From Megascapheus bottae (lineage: Eukaryota > Chordata > Mammalia > Rodentia > Geomyidae): a stretch of DNA of 64,000 nt. The stretch lies in contig JANJXV010001717.1 in the NCBI GenBank assembly GCA_024803745.1, positions 20,069 to 84,068 on the forward strand. The letters run 5' to 3'. Positions 45,886 to 55,275 of this stretch are shown here, in pieces (positions within the stretch are counted from its first letter, which is position 1; every line of letters starts with the position of its first letter). The position numbers and the translations under genes were made by a program. The notes under the pieces are model-generated. The model ran no database searches. It had not been told where the DNA came from and saw only the letters and a program-made list of their open reading frames with translations.

Positions 45886-46112
45886 GATGTAAATATGGGT
45901 TCTGAAAGCTGCTGCTTAGCTTCAAAACTTACTGCATTCATTTACAACCTACATGACCTTGAACAAGCCACTCTGTGCTTCACTGTTTTCTTTGAAAAAC
46001 CTCCGAGATTATTAAGAGTAAATGCCTCAAATTTCTGTGAACATTAGATGAGCAGATATTCATAAACACTAAGGGCCATGCTGGTACATGGAAGCTGTTA
46101 TATTGTCCTTTA
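45886..46112 (-). repeat. MIR element, complementary orientation, nearly full length
   Basis: 'gtagcttaatggatgtaaat', 'acctacatgaccttgaacaa', 'tctgtgcttcactgttttct' and 'taagggccatgctggtacat' follow the complementary MIR consensus from one end to the other. The 97-codon frame at 45754-46047 that overlaps it is therefore not a gene. Confidence 0.68.
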
Positions 46113-46785
46113 CTTTGAAGAGACAAAATACTATATAAAATAATGGGTTATGAAGGTATTAAACTTTCAAAAGCACATGTAAATAAATTCTCAATTAGTT
46201 AAATTCATTTCTGTGGAACATTTTTCTGAGTGGCCTTAGAGAGACCCATTTCTTTCCTTTGCATCATTTGTAATGCTCAAAATTAACTGTAGGTTGTATT
46301 GTATAGGAATGCAATTTATCAAGATGATAAATTTGTCATGATGAAAACATCTGTGCTCATTCTAGTCCCATTTAGGAGACAGATGCCCTTTAACACAGAA
46401 ACTCATCTGTCCTCGTGTAAAACTTAAGATGAAACTTTTGGGGAATCCTTCACCTGTGGTGCAAGTGAGGCGACTGCTGTGGAGAGCTTTCTTTAGCGTT
46501 AGGAACCAGCTTGCAGTGGATCTTGGACTCCTGTTCTTGTAACTAATAAACCTACTTTGTAGAACTTGTTACAGGACTGTGTTCTATTTTTCGGACCCAA
46601 GACAAGGTGATAACTAGATGACAGTGACCTTGCTTCAGATTACAAAACCTCACAAAAAGCCTGTTTAGGTAGATAACTACAATGAGGGACATAAAGTAGC
46701 CAAATGGCTAGTGGCTAAGAGTCGGCTTCCCAAACTCATGTTCCTGGTACCTTTATATCCTATAGCTTGTTATTATACTGATCCA
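46113..46785. other. Unique DNA, no supported gene
   Basis: Nothing classifiable is seen. Confidence 0.45.
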
Positions 46786-46886
46786 GGTCACAGACGCCAG
46801 TCACTGCTTAACTGAGATGCAGTCTACTGAGTGAGTACCCAGAACTACAGGTGTGAGTCTTGGGTACTGAGCCCACCACTGGCTTT
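46786..46886 (-). repeat. Possible B1-like fragment, antisense
   Basis: 'gtgagtacccagaactacag' followed by 'gtgtgagtcttgggtactga' resembles the complement of a B1-type core. It is short and diverged. Confidence 0.4.
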
Positions 46887-47445
46887 TAATAGCCTCTGGA
46901 TGGTGGGCTGTCACCTTGAGCTTAGAGAATTTGGATTGAGTGGTCTTTAAATCCATTTTCAGGGATGTTGTTTATTATTCTGCTGTGGTCAATGGAACCA
47001 GAGTAGTGACTGTAATGAGAACTTAGGTCTGCATGTCAGGAGACTGGGGGTTACCTTCTCATCTCAGCAACCTTGACCTGTTTGCTTATACTGTGTATAG
47101 CCCAGACTCCTTCTTGTGTTTACACACAATGTAACTAAAGTATCCACTGCATACATTTTGCATGTCCAGTGTGGGTTAGCAGAGGCCTTGGCTTTCTCTC
47201 ACAGCCTCCCAGGGAGTGGAAGATGGAGGCTTCCCTCCTTGGGGCTCTACCCATATGACACAGTCTTGCCCATTTACCTCATATTTGGAAAAATGAGAAT
47301 CTGGAGAATTCTGGACTAGCTTTTGATTTCCTTGTCTCAAAGTGGCACATTCCCCCTTTGGTTCCCATTTCAAGAACAAGATGCAATCATTAACCCTTTT
47401 CTCTTTCCCATCTCTGCTCGGCAAGCTAAACTGTAAGACAGCTGA
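46887..47445. other. Unique DNA, no supported gene
   Basis: Overlapping open frames on both strands at 47116-47511 resemble no known protein. Confidence 0.45.
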
Positions 47446-47543
47446 GAAACGTGGGAGTTCACATGTGCTATTTGTTACATGTCTTTCCATATCAGAAACG
47501 CAGGAGTTCACATGCGCTATTTGTTACAGGTCTTTTCATGTGA
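47446..47543 (+). repeat. Tandem duplication, two 49-bp units
   Basis: Unit 1 (47446-47494) and unit 2 (47495-47543) both read 'gaaacg...aggagttc'-like starts, then 'acatg(t/c)gctatttgttac' and 'gtctttccat' or 'gtcttttcat'. Identity is high, with a handful of substitutions and no net length change. Confidence 0.88.
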
Positions 47544-47870
47544 AGGAATTTTGAATTTGCATTTTGCTGTTTATTTCCTGAAGTAGTGGACACACATTTT
47601 TTGAAACTGAACTTAAACATATATGAGCCATATGTAGATGAGACTGTACCAGTGGAGACAGCATAGGTGAAGCCTGGTGCCTGGCTGTGTTGTTCTACAT
47701 AGCATGACAAGAAGGCTTTGTAATTGCACCAGGGTGCCTCAAAGGACCACTAAGAGCACTTCTGTGTCCAGGGTAAGACTTGCCTAGCTTAGTGACTTCG
47801 TAGTTCACAGCCACTGAAATTTTATTTGCCATTGATCATACCTAGTGTGGCTTTATTAAGCGATGTGCCC
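47544..47870. other. Unique DNA, no supported gene
   Basis: Nothing classifiable is seen. Confidence 0.45.
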
Positions 47871-48078
47871 AATATGGTGGCACATGACTGATGTCTCAGC
47901 TAGCTATTCAGGAGGCAGGACGGTGTTGTCTGGAGCCAAACAAAAGAAAGTTAGTGAGCTTCTTTCTCAAACACCAAATACAAATGCAAATCAAAGAACA
48001 CCAAGAATTACTAGGTAGAATGATTGCCTATCCCGTGGGAGGCATAGGTTCAATTCCTAGTGCTAAAATGTCAAAATA
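47871..48078 (+). repeat. B1/ID composite SINE
   Basis: The left half has 'tggtggcacatgactgatgt' and 'ctagctattcaggaggcagg'. The right half has 'taggtagaatgattgcctat' and a B-box-like 'ggttcaattcctagtgctaa'. The linker differs from the common composite. Confidence 0.7.
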
Positions 48079-49309
48079 AAGTGAAGCAAAAAATAGCAGT
48101 GATAATACTAGTAGATTCCTTTCAAGAAGAGGAGGTTTGGACACTATTTTATGTTATTAACTCTTGTAGAATGGGTTGTATCTCATGAACTCTTGACAGA
48201 ATTTTTGGGGAATAGTGTTTACCCTTGGATATACAAACAGATTTTGCAAGGATTGTGGGAGTCAGTAAGACAATGCTGTGTATCACAATCCATTCTGCTA
48301 ATGTCAGTAGCCGATATGTAAAAATTTTTAAAATTAACATCTGAGACATCATTCTCAAACACAAGGTTTCCTAATTCCTTGCCTAACTCATCATCAGTAC
48401 TATTGACTGTGTATTAGAAATTAGAAATAAAATGAATAAATAGTAGTAAACTGTATGAATCAGATATAATACCAAATCTGAAACCAGAGTCAGGTTAATA
48501 TTTTGAAAGTATCCTAGGCAAATACATTGTTAAAGCACTTTTGTGAATTGCCTCTATCTTTAAAACATCCCATGAAAAACAGGTTGTTATTCAGAGGAGA
48601 ATAGTGAATCTCAGGGGTTAGTACTTTTGACCCTTGTCTACTATTACATTAGGAGATATTTACAGACAGCCATGTACTCCAAAGGCAAATTGTTAAAGAG
48701 GTTGTAGTGACTTTCCAGCCTTGTTTAATGCCATTGTTTGCTTGCTTTTTTACATTGCCAGCATTTAAATTCAGAGTTCTGAATTATAATTTAAACAGTA
48801 AAGAAAGCTTTGATTCCAATATATTTTTATGCAGTTCCATGGTTTATTTTTCATACAGCTAATGAGAATAAACAAATGACAGATGACTCTGTGGGGCAAT
48901 ATTGTCTTTTGATCCATTGAAAATGTTTAATAGTTTATATAAATCAAGCCCAGTAAAAAAGTGACTTATTTAAACTGGCTTCAAGGCACTGTACACAATA
49001 GTAATGACTCCATCTATTCTTCCAAATGGAGGAAGACTGAGAACAAATGTTGGTTATTAACTATTCATATATCCCACACCACAGCACCTTGACCTTTGTG
49101 TAGTACTAGCGACTGCATACAGCGATAAAGATTGTAAAACTAAATAATGTATTTATCTTCATTAAGTTAATTTAAGAGCTTTATTTTAAGAGTAATATTC
49201 TGTTGATGACATTTATTTCCTAGAGATCCCTGAGTTATGATTAGGACAACAGATCTGTGTTGTTTGGCGTAAGTAGTATTCATGAGTATTTGTTTCTTGG
49301 ATTTGTGAC
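48079..49309. other. Unique DNA with possible MIR trace
   Basis: No gene is seen. About 48480-48610 ('acatcccatgaaaaacaggt') weakly resembles MIR. About 48700-49010 is AT-rich, repeat-free and may be conserved non-coding DNA. Confidence 0.35.
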
Positions 49310-49600
49310 TGTAGTAGGTATGATAATGATTCCTAATCTCTACAAGTTATGAATATCTTGAATTGTATAGGAAAAAGGGCCTTACAGATAGGATTAAGTT
49401 TGTAGACCAGGTTTTAAAATAAGGAAACTCTCCTCCATTGTAAAATTTAGGTAGACCCCATTTGATCACATGAACTTTAAAACAAAGAAAGTTACCTTGG
49501 AAGGTAGAGAAATGTGATAATAAGAAAGTATGAAATATTCATGGCACAAGAGACATTTAAATTACTATTGTCTTAGAGAGGCTACATGGAAAACAGGATG
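49310..49600 (+). mobile_element. Possible MaLR-type LTR fragment (MLT1-like)
   Basis: 'gattcctaatctctacaagt', 'aaaagggccttacagatagg', 'gattaagtttgtagacc', 'tagaccccatttgatcacat' and 'gagaaatgtgataataagaa' follow, in order, a common LTR-derived repeat of the ERVL-MaLR group. It is non-coding and diverged. The family assignment is from memory. Confidence 0.45.
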
Positions 49601-49604
49601 AGTT

Positions 49605-49806
49605 TGGAGACTGGTGTGTCAGGCCTGTAATCATAGTTACTCAGCAGGTTGAGATCCGAAGGATTGTGGTCCAAGGCCAGTCAGTGAGGAGTTTTCTAGA
49701 CCACATCTGTAAAATAACGAGCAAAGAGCAGGGCTGTACTGATTTAAATGGTAGAGTTCTGGCCAACCACGTAAATCAAGTAAGCGTGCCTGAGTTCAAA
49801 AATTTT
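49605..49806 (+). repeat. B1/ID composite SINE
   Basis: The left half reads 'gtcaggcctgtaatcatagt' and 'actcagcaggttgagatccg'. The right half reads 'gatttaaatggtagagttct' and 'gtgcctgagttcaaaaat'. It is diverged and close to full length. Confidence 0.75.
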
Positions 49807-50162
49807 ATATGTATTTGTGCATGTGCACGTGTAGCTTAAAATCAAACTATATGTTGGCTATAAGTAACTTACTTTACATTTAAGGGCATGTGTAGGATGA
49901 AAGTGAAGGAAAAGAATAGACATCCCATGCAAAAGGCAAGCAAAAAAAAGAATGAAGTGGCTATATTTATATCATACAGAGTAGAATTTCAGTAAAAATT
50001 GTTCTAAGACATAAACAGAAACAATATGTAGTTATGTAAGTTCCAATTCACCAAGAAATCATAATAGTGGTAAATACATAATCACTATCATAAGAGTAAA
50101 TATATAAAGCAAAACTGCCCAGGCCATTGAAGGTCATCCTGGAGGGAGAAAGGTCATAAGAT

Positions 50163-50462
50163 CTCTCATAACCAATTGCACACACCTATCACCCCAGCTG
50201 TACAGGAGGCAGAGATCTGGAAAATCAGAATTTAGTATAGGCAGAAGCTTTCATGAGATCCCACTTCAACAGGTGCTGGGAATGGCGGCATGTGCTAGTA
50301 GTCCAGCTATTCTGAGAAGAGTGAACAGGAGTATCAAGGTCCATCACTGAGGCTCTATCTTAAAAATAACTGCAACATAGATCTGGAGTTTTGGTTCAAG
50401 TGACCGAGCACCTTCTTAGCAAACATAAAACCTTGAGTTCAAAACCCAGGACAGTCAAAATG
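50163..50462 (+). repeat. Two SINE units in tandem
   Basis: A first B1-like unit ('gcacacacctatcaccccag', 'tgtacaggaggcagagatct') is followed by a second B1-like start ('gaatggcggcatgtgctagt') and an ID-like right half ('gttttggttcaagtgaccga', 'aaccttgagttcaaaaccca'). It may be a composite inserted into, or beside, an older B1-like unit. Confidence 0.65.
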
Positions 50463-50640
50463 AAACAAGAAGTGTTTCAAATAAGTAACCTAACATTATA
50501 CATTACACATTATAATGACATTGAAAAAAAAGGACAAATGAAGTCTAGTTTGCAGAAATTAGTATTTAATGTAGAACCAAAACAGCAATGGAAACAAAGA
50601 AAATGGAAAATCAGTAAAGACAAAAATCAGTGAACTTATA

Positions 50641-50869
50641 AAAATTAAACTCCTTCAGGGGCTGGGAGTTTGGCCTAGTGGTTAAAGTGCTTGCCTAGCA
50701 TGCATGAAGACCCGGATTCGATTCCTCGGTACCACATACATAGAAAAAGCCGGAAGTGGTGCTGAGGATCAAGTGGTAGAGCTCTAGCCTTGAGAAACTC
50801 CAAGGACAGTGCTCAGGCCCTGAGCTCAAGACCAGGACTGGCAAAAAAAAGAAAAATTAAAGTTCTTCA
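50641..50869 (+). repeat. Dimeric ID-like SINE with target-site duplications
   Basis: The element spans 50658-50852 and is the cleanest SINE in the window. Unit 1 starts 'ggggctgggagtttggccta', with A-box-like 'agtggttaaagtg' and B-box-like 'ggattcgattcc'. Unit 2 has 'gatcaagtggtagagctcta' and 'ccctgagctcaagaccagga', then an A-rich tail. Flanking 17-base direct repeats (50641-50657 and 50853-50869, both AAAATTAAA then a TTCA end) match at 15 of 17 positions. This is the mark of LINE-mediated insertion. Confidence 0.93.
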
Positions 50870-52864
50870 TCTATACTAAGAAATAAACAATATAAAAATA
50901 AATAAATTTAGATAAAAAGCGAGGAGGTATTACAATGGATGCTTCAGAAAGAGAAAGGACCATTAGAATTTATAACAATTATCTGAAAGAAAAATAATTG
51001 ACCTAGGGGAACTGGGAAACAGTCCTACAAACATAAAACACTTATGCATTTCATCATGAAGAAATGGAATGTAGAAATGACATACAGTCATTTAGGAGAA
51101 AAGCTTAAACCATAACAGTTCACTGATGAACCATACCAAACATTTAAAGGAGAATCAATAATGACTCTTTAGTTATTTCAAAAACTAAAAGAAATTCATT
51201 TTATGAGGCCAGGCATTGACTTGTTACTAAAGGGTAAGTTAAGGTACCTCAAAGAAAACCCAAATCCCAATGTTGATTGAAGCACTGTGCACCATACTCA
51301 AGAAGTGGTAAGGGCTCAACCACAGGTAAATGGACAAAGTATATGTGTTATATACACAAAATTGGGTATTATGGAACCCTAGAAAAGAAGGGAGTTCAAC
51401 CACAGGCAGCTGTAGGGATGAATTCTGAAGATGTTGTGTTAAGCAAAGTAACCTCATCACAAGACAACAAAGACTTATACAAGTTACCTAAAATAGCCTC
51501 ACGGCGTTGCAGTGATGGGTAGCCGAGAACAGAGGCAAGAGAGTTACTGATCCTGGGCACTGAAACCCAATTGTACAAGATGAATAAATTCTGGAGGCTC
51601 TGCTTTATGGAAAGAGAAGAATCTCACGGCCAGTAGTTACCAAAAAATAAAGAAATGAAGATTTAAAGGGTCATGACCAGATTAGGACACTCATGATTAA
51701 CTGAGGATTTGCTATGCTTCTTCCAATGAACTTGGCTTCAGCGTCCTTTATTTTTGCTTTGTGTGCCATTCTACATTAGACCTTACTCTGTTTCTCTTAC
51801 CAGCTTTCATTTGTTTTATTTTTAGTAGAGCTCAGAAGACTAAGAAAGTTGGTTGCTGTGGAAACAAAACCCTTCTTTTTCACAAATATTTTTCTAAATG
51901 TCATGCTTAGGTTCTCCCTAAGCCTGAGTTGCTATGCCAGTGTCCCTCCTCTGTTTGTTGGACAAGGCTGGAAAAAGGTGTTTGCCACAAGTTCCCAAGT
52001 AAAAGCACTGCTGTAGTATTCTACATTTAATTTCACTTGAAGACAGGGCATGAAATTCTAGGAATTATTTAGCCTTAGAAAGAAGTGAAAGAAACAGCCA
52101 GAGTAGTAGTTACAGGGAGCACTACTGCCCAAAGTGTCTTCATGAATCAGTGTTTCAGTGAAGGTTCATCATCACTTATGAGCTGTCATAGCATACCAGG
52201 TATCCCCTTATCCTTCACAGAATAACCTTAATATTTATCTGTGCAGTGTTCAGATATTTTCAAAGCTCTGGTAGCTTAGGCAATGTCTTTAAATCTTGAC
52301 CCTCACTTTGTACTAAATAATTTTCATAAAGCCAGTACCTATAAAAAGTTTTAGCAACTCTATTGTGTGAATTAATGAAAGATAAATACTGTACTCATGA
52401 TTTGTGAGGACAGAGTTGTGTGTGCTACACTATTTGAATCAAGTCCCTGGCCCTTTCTGCTTTAGTTATTTTTTTTCCTTTCTAAGAGTTTGAGTTTTCT
52501 TCTGGGTTGCTTTTCTGCCCCAACCTTCCTATCTCCACTGATATTATTGGTGTTTGTTACTTCTAAGAGACAGATTGAGATCATTTATAGGCTCTTGTAG
52601 AAAAAAATGCCTTGGTAGTTATCTGTTGTCAATCATTACTTATGATTCATGCTACTGAAGGTGATTTTACTATAATTCCAGTTTAGTTGGTACCTTATTG
52701 AATGCTTGTGCCATGTTAGGAAGCTAAATATCCATTAGTAAATCTTTCTGGTACTCACCAGAAGTCTGAAAAGAAGTTGAATGAATTATATTTATTCCAA
52801 ATGATTTGACAACATCAGTTGTCTAAAAAGAGTAGGTATATCATAGCCTTTAAATATCAGTTAG
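50870..52864. other. Unique DNA, no supported gene
   Basis: No exon or clear repeat is seen. Overlapping frames on both strands at 51239-51578 look like chance. Confidence 0.45.
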
Positions 52865-53035
52865 CATTAACAATTCCTGGTTAGGAGATGATTGGGAAGG
52901 GGTGGAGGAAGGGAAAGGGGTACAAAAATATGAGAAGGGGTTATCAAGGTTTGAGAAGTAATATACCCCTTACCCGATGTATGTAACTGCAATCCCTCTG
53001 TACTTTATCCTGATAATAAAATACAATTTAAAAAC
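52865..53035 (+). mobile_element. L1 3' UTR, older subfamily
   Basis: 'gaaggggtggaggaagggaa', 'tatgagaaggggttatcaag' and 'tttgagaagtaatatacccc' lead to a 'cctgataataaaatac' end. This is the plus-strand counterpart of 40488-40715 and lacks ORF2 sequence. Confidence 0.75.
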
Positions 53036-53064
53036 TTCATTGTAAATTTACATCCAGCTTTTAG

Positions 53065-53340
53065 GACAGTCTCCAGTGCTTATATTCTAGAGGGAACCAG
53101 ATAATAAATACTAAGCATATTAAAGTAGTAAATTATATTGCACATAGGAACATGACATCAGAAGGATAAAAGGAGAAAAGTTCAAACAGGAATAAGGATT
53201 GAAAATGCATGAGGCAGGGTAGCAGTGGCTGAGTGGTCTTTGAGAAAGTGACCTATGAGCAAAGTGTGCAGGTTGGGGGTTTGGTGACCATCAGGGAGAA
53301 ACACACAGGCAGAGGAAAGTGATGATCTGAGCTGTTTCAT
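53065..53340 (+). repeat. Old mammalian-wide repeat, second copy
   Basis: 'cttatattctagagggaacc', 'agataataaatactaagcat', 'gtgacctatgagcaaagtgt' and 'acacacaggcagaggaaagt' follow the same order as the element at 6140-6625. It overlaps the right part of the 116-codon minus-strand frame at 53182-53532, which is therefore unlikely to be a gene. Confidence 0.45.
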
Positions 53341-54328
53341 GTTAGAGATCACCTGCCACCCTGAAGTAACATCAAGTATGTACACCACTGCACTTGGTGG
53401 GAGTGAAGGGCGAGGAGGAGATGGGATCAGAGAGGAGGCAGGCAGGGCTGCTGCTATGCTTGCAGATAACAGAAGGTCTTGACACTCTCTTCCGGGAGTT
53501 TGGCTTTGACTGAATGAAGAGAGACTATGCATGCCTGGATTTTGGACACAGCCATGCTAGCATCTGACTTAGCCTTTGCAAAGATCTGGCAGCTCTGTTA
53601 AGAATACCTCTTGCCTCATGTCATTGTTGGTCTTCTATCATATTCAGGAGTCTAATTTTTTTGCAGATATCTATGAACAACTTCACTTCTGGGCATTTCA
53701 CAGTAGATGATTAAAATGCATTGACTTCTTTGTATTTTAAAATTTTGAAGCTTTTAGAATAATGTTAAAAATAACTTTCTTGCCCAAATCTAAAATATAA
53801 ATCGACTAATTTAAGGAAACTTTCTTTCTCTGATTACTTATTATCACTCTTACATTTGAAAAGCCTCAGGCAATTTTTGCAGGTTCCTCCCTGTGTTTTT
53901 ACAGTTCATAATGAGATCCTATTTAGACTATATTAGTTAATTAATTCTTAACAATTTTATACAGCTTGCACTAAGTATCAGCGTTAATTAGTAGGTTCAA
54001 AAATGTTAACTTTTTAAGGAGGGCTTATGTTATAAAATTGCATGTTTTCCAGGTTCTCTTAAATTGAACAAAGGGAATTTACGGTTTCTGTGCCTTGACT
54101 ATTGGATTGTTTCTCTTCTTTGACTCCCACTTCTTTTAATTTACAGCAATATTTATAAAGTAACTGATCTTTTGAGAATATGATTACCTGAAATTAAATC
54201 ATGGTTAGTTATAGATGTAACAGTATGCAAAGCATTGCTTAATAAGACTTTTGACTTTTCTTGTTGGAAATGCCATTATGTTTAGTTATATAAAATACGT
54301 AAAATTTAGATTAAAACTTGTTTAAGTC
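53341..54328. other. Unique DNA, no supported gene
   Basis: Nothing classifiable is seen. Confidence 0.45.
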
Positions 54329-54542
54329 AGGTGCCACTGGCTTATACCTGTAATCCTAGCTACTCAGGAAGCTGAGATCTGAGGATTGTGGTTAAATGCC
54401 ATCCCAGCAGCAAATCCATAAGACTATTATCTCTTCCAGAAAAAAAACCAGAACTGGGGTTGTGGCTCAAGCACTAACCTTGAATGAAAAGCTCATAGAC
54501 AGCAACCAGGCCTTACTTCAAGCAGGACCCACCTATTAAAAA
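54329..54542 (+). repeat. B1/ID composite SINE
   Basis: The left half reads 'gcttatacctgtaatcctag' and 'aggaagctgagatctgagga'. The linker reads 'gactattatctcttccag'. The right half reads 'ggggttgtggctcaagcact' and 'caggccttacttcaagcagg'. It is among the best-preserved composites here. Confidence 0.88.
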
Positions 54543-54593
54543 ACTGAAAACAACAGCCCAGTAAACCCGTTTATTTTCTCTTTAAGAAACAGA

Positions 54594-55095
54594 TTAGACC
54601 TATTTGTTATGAAATGGAAAGACTTAGAAAAAGTCATATTAAGTGAAGTAAGCCAGACTCAAAGGAACTTAGGCTCAATGGTTTCCCTCATTTGTCATAA
54701 TCAGTAGAAACCTTGGGCTCTACTAGCAGAGATTTGTAATAGAGCAAAACCTTGATACAAAAGGCCATATAGTATGAAGCTAATTGAAAGGACCTCCATG
54801 ATATTGAAACAAAAGCCATATAATGAATGATTGTTGTCCTTAATGTACTATGTTATCTCTCATCTCTTTTGCTGTCCCTTGGTTATATCATATTATTATA
54901 GTACCTCACTTTGTAATCTGATATATTGGATATATTTGTATTTGGTTATTTGAAATTGGATAGGGAAGGGGGGAAAACCAAGATGGGGTGTGGGGGGGAG
55001 GGTAATGTGGACATGTGAAAGGGTATCAATGTATGTGAATTAATGCACAATATCATGTAACCCTTTTATCAATTACAATAAAAATAGTAAAAAAG
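54594..55095 (+). mobile_element. 5'-truncated L1, ORF2 end plus 3' UTR
   Basis: It starts at 'cctatttgttatgaaatgga' in the last part of ORF2. The stop TAG is at 54705-54707. The 3' UTR carries a strong G-rich tract at 54963-55002 and ends 'caattacaataaaaatag'. A short deletion occurs near the 3' end, where 'gcacaatatcatgtaac' lacks the 'tctatctggcaa' found in other copies. Confidence 0.92.
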
Positions 55096-55184
55096 AAACA
55101 TATTAGAGCAAATCATTGTGATTGAGATAAGTCAAGACCAAAGGAACAAAAGGCATATGGTATCCTTAATATATGGATATTAGA

Positions 55185-55275
55185 TCCAAGCACTACACCA
55201 GCAATGACTCAATGACCCAGGGCTTCATGAATGTTAGAGAAACACTCAACCACTAGGCCATGCTCTCGGCCCCTC
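55185..55275 (-). repeat. ID-like SINE, antisense
   Basis: The complement reads as the ID unit. The plus strand has 'acccagggcttcatgaatgt' and ends 'caaccactaggccatgctct' then 'cggcccc', the mirror of 'ggggc...tggcctagtggttg'. It is a monomer. Confidence 0.8.

Noticed and set aside
45754..46047. 97-codon plus-strand frame
   Set aside because: Most of it is covered by a nearly full-length MIR element.
50658..50852. tRNA gene candidate (A-box and B-box-like sequence)
   Set aside because: It is a dimeric SINE with target-site duplications and an A-rich tail. No cloverleaf with paired acceptor stem is evident.
53182..53532. 116-codon minus-strand frame
   Set aside because: It partly overlaps an old dispersed repeat, has no recognisable domain and has no exon context.
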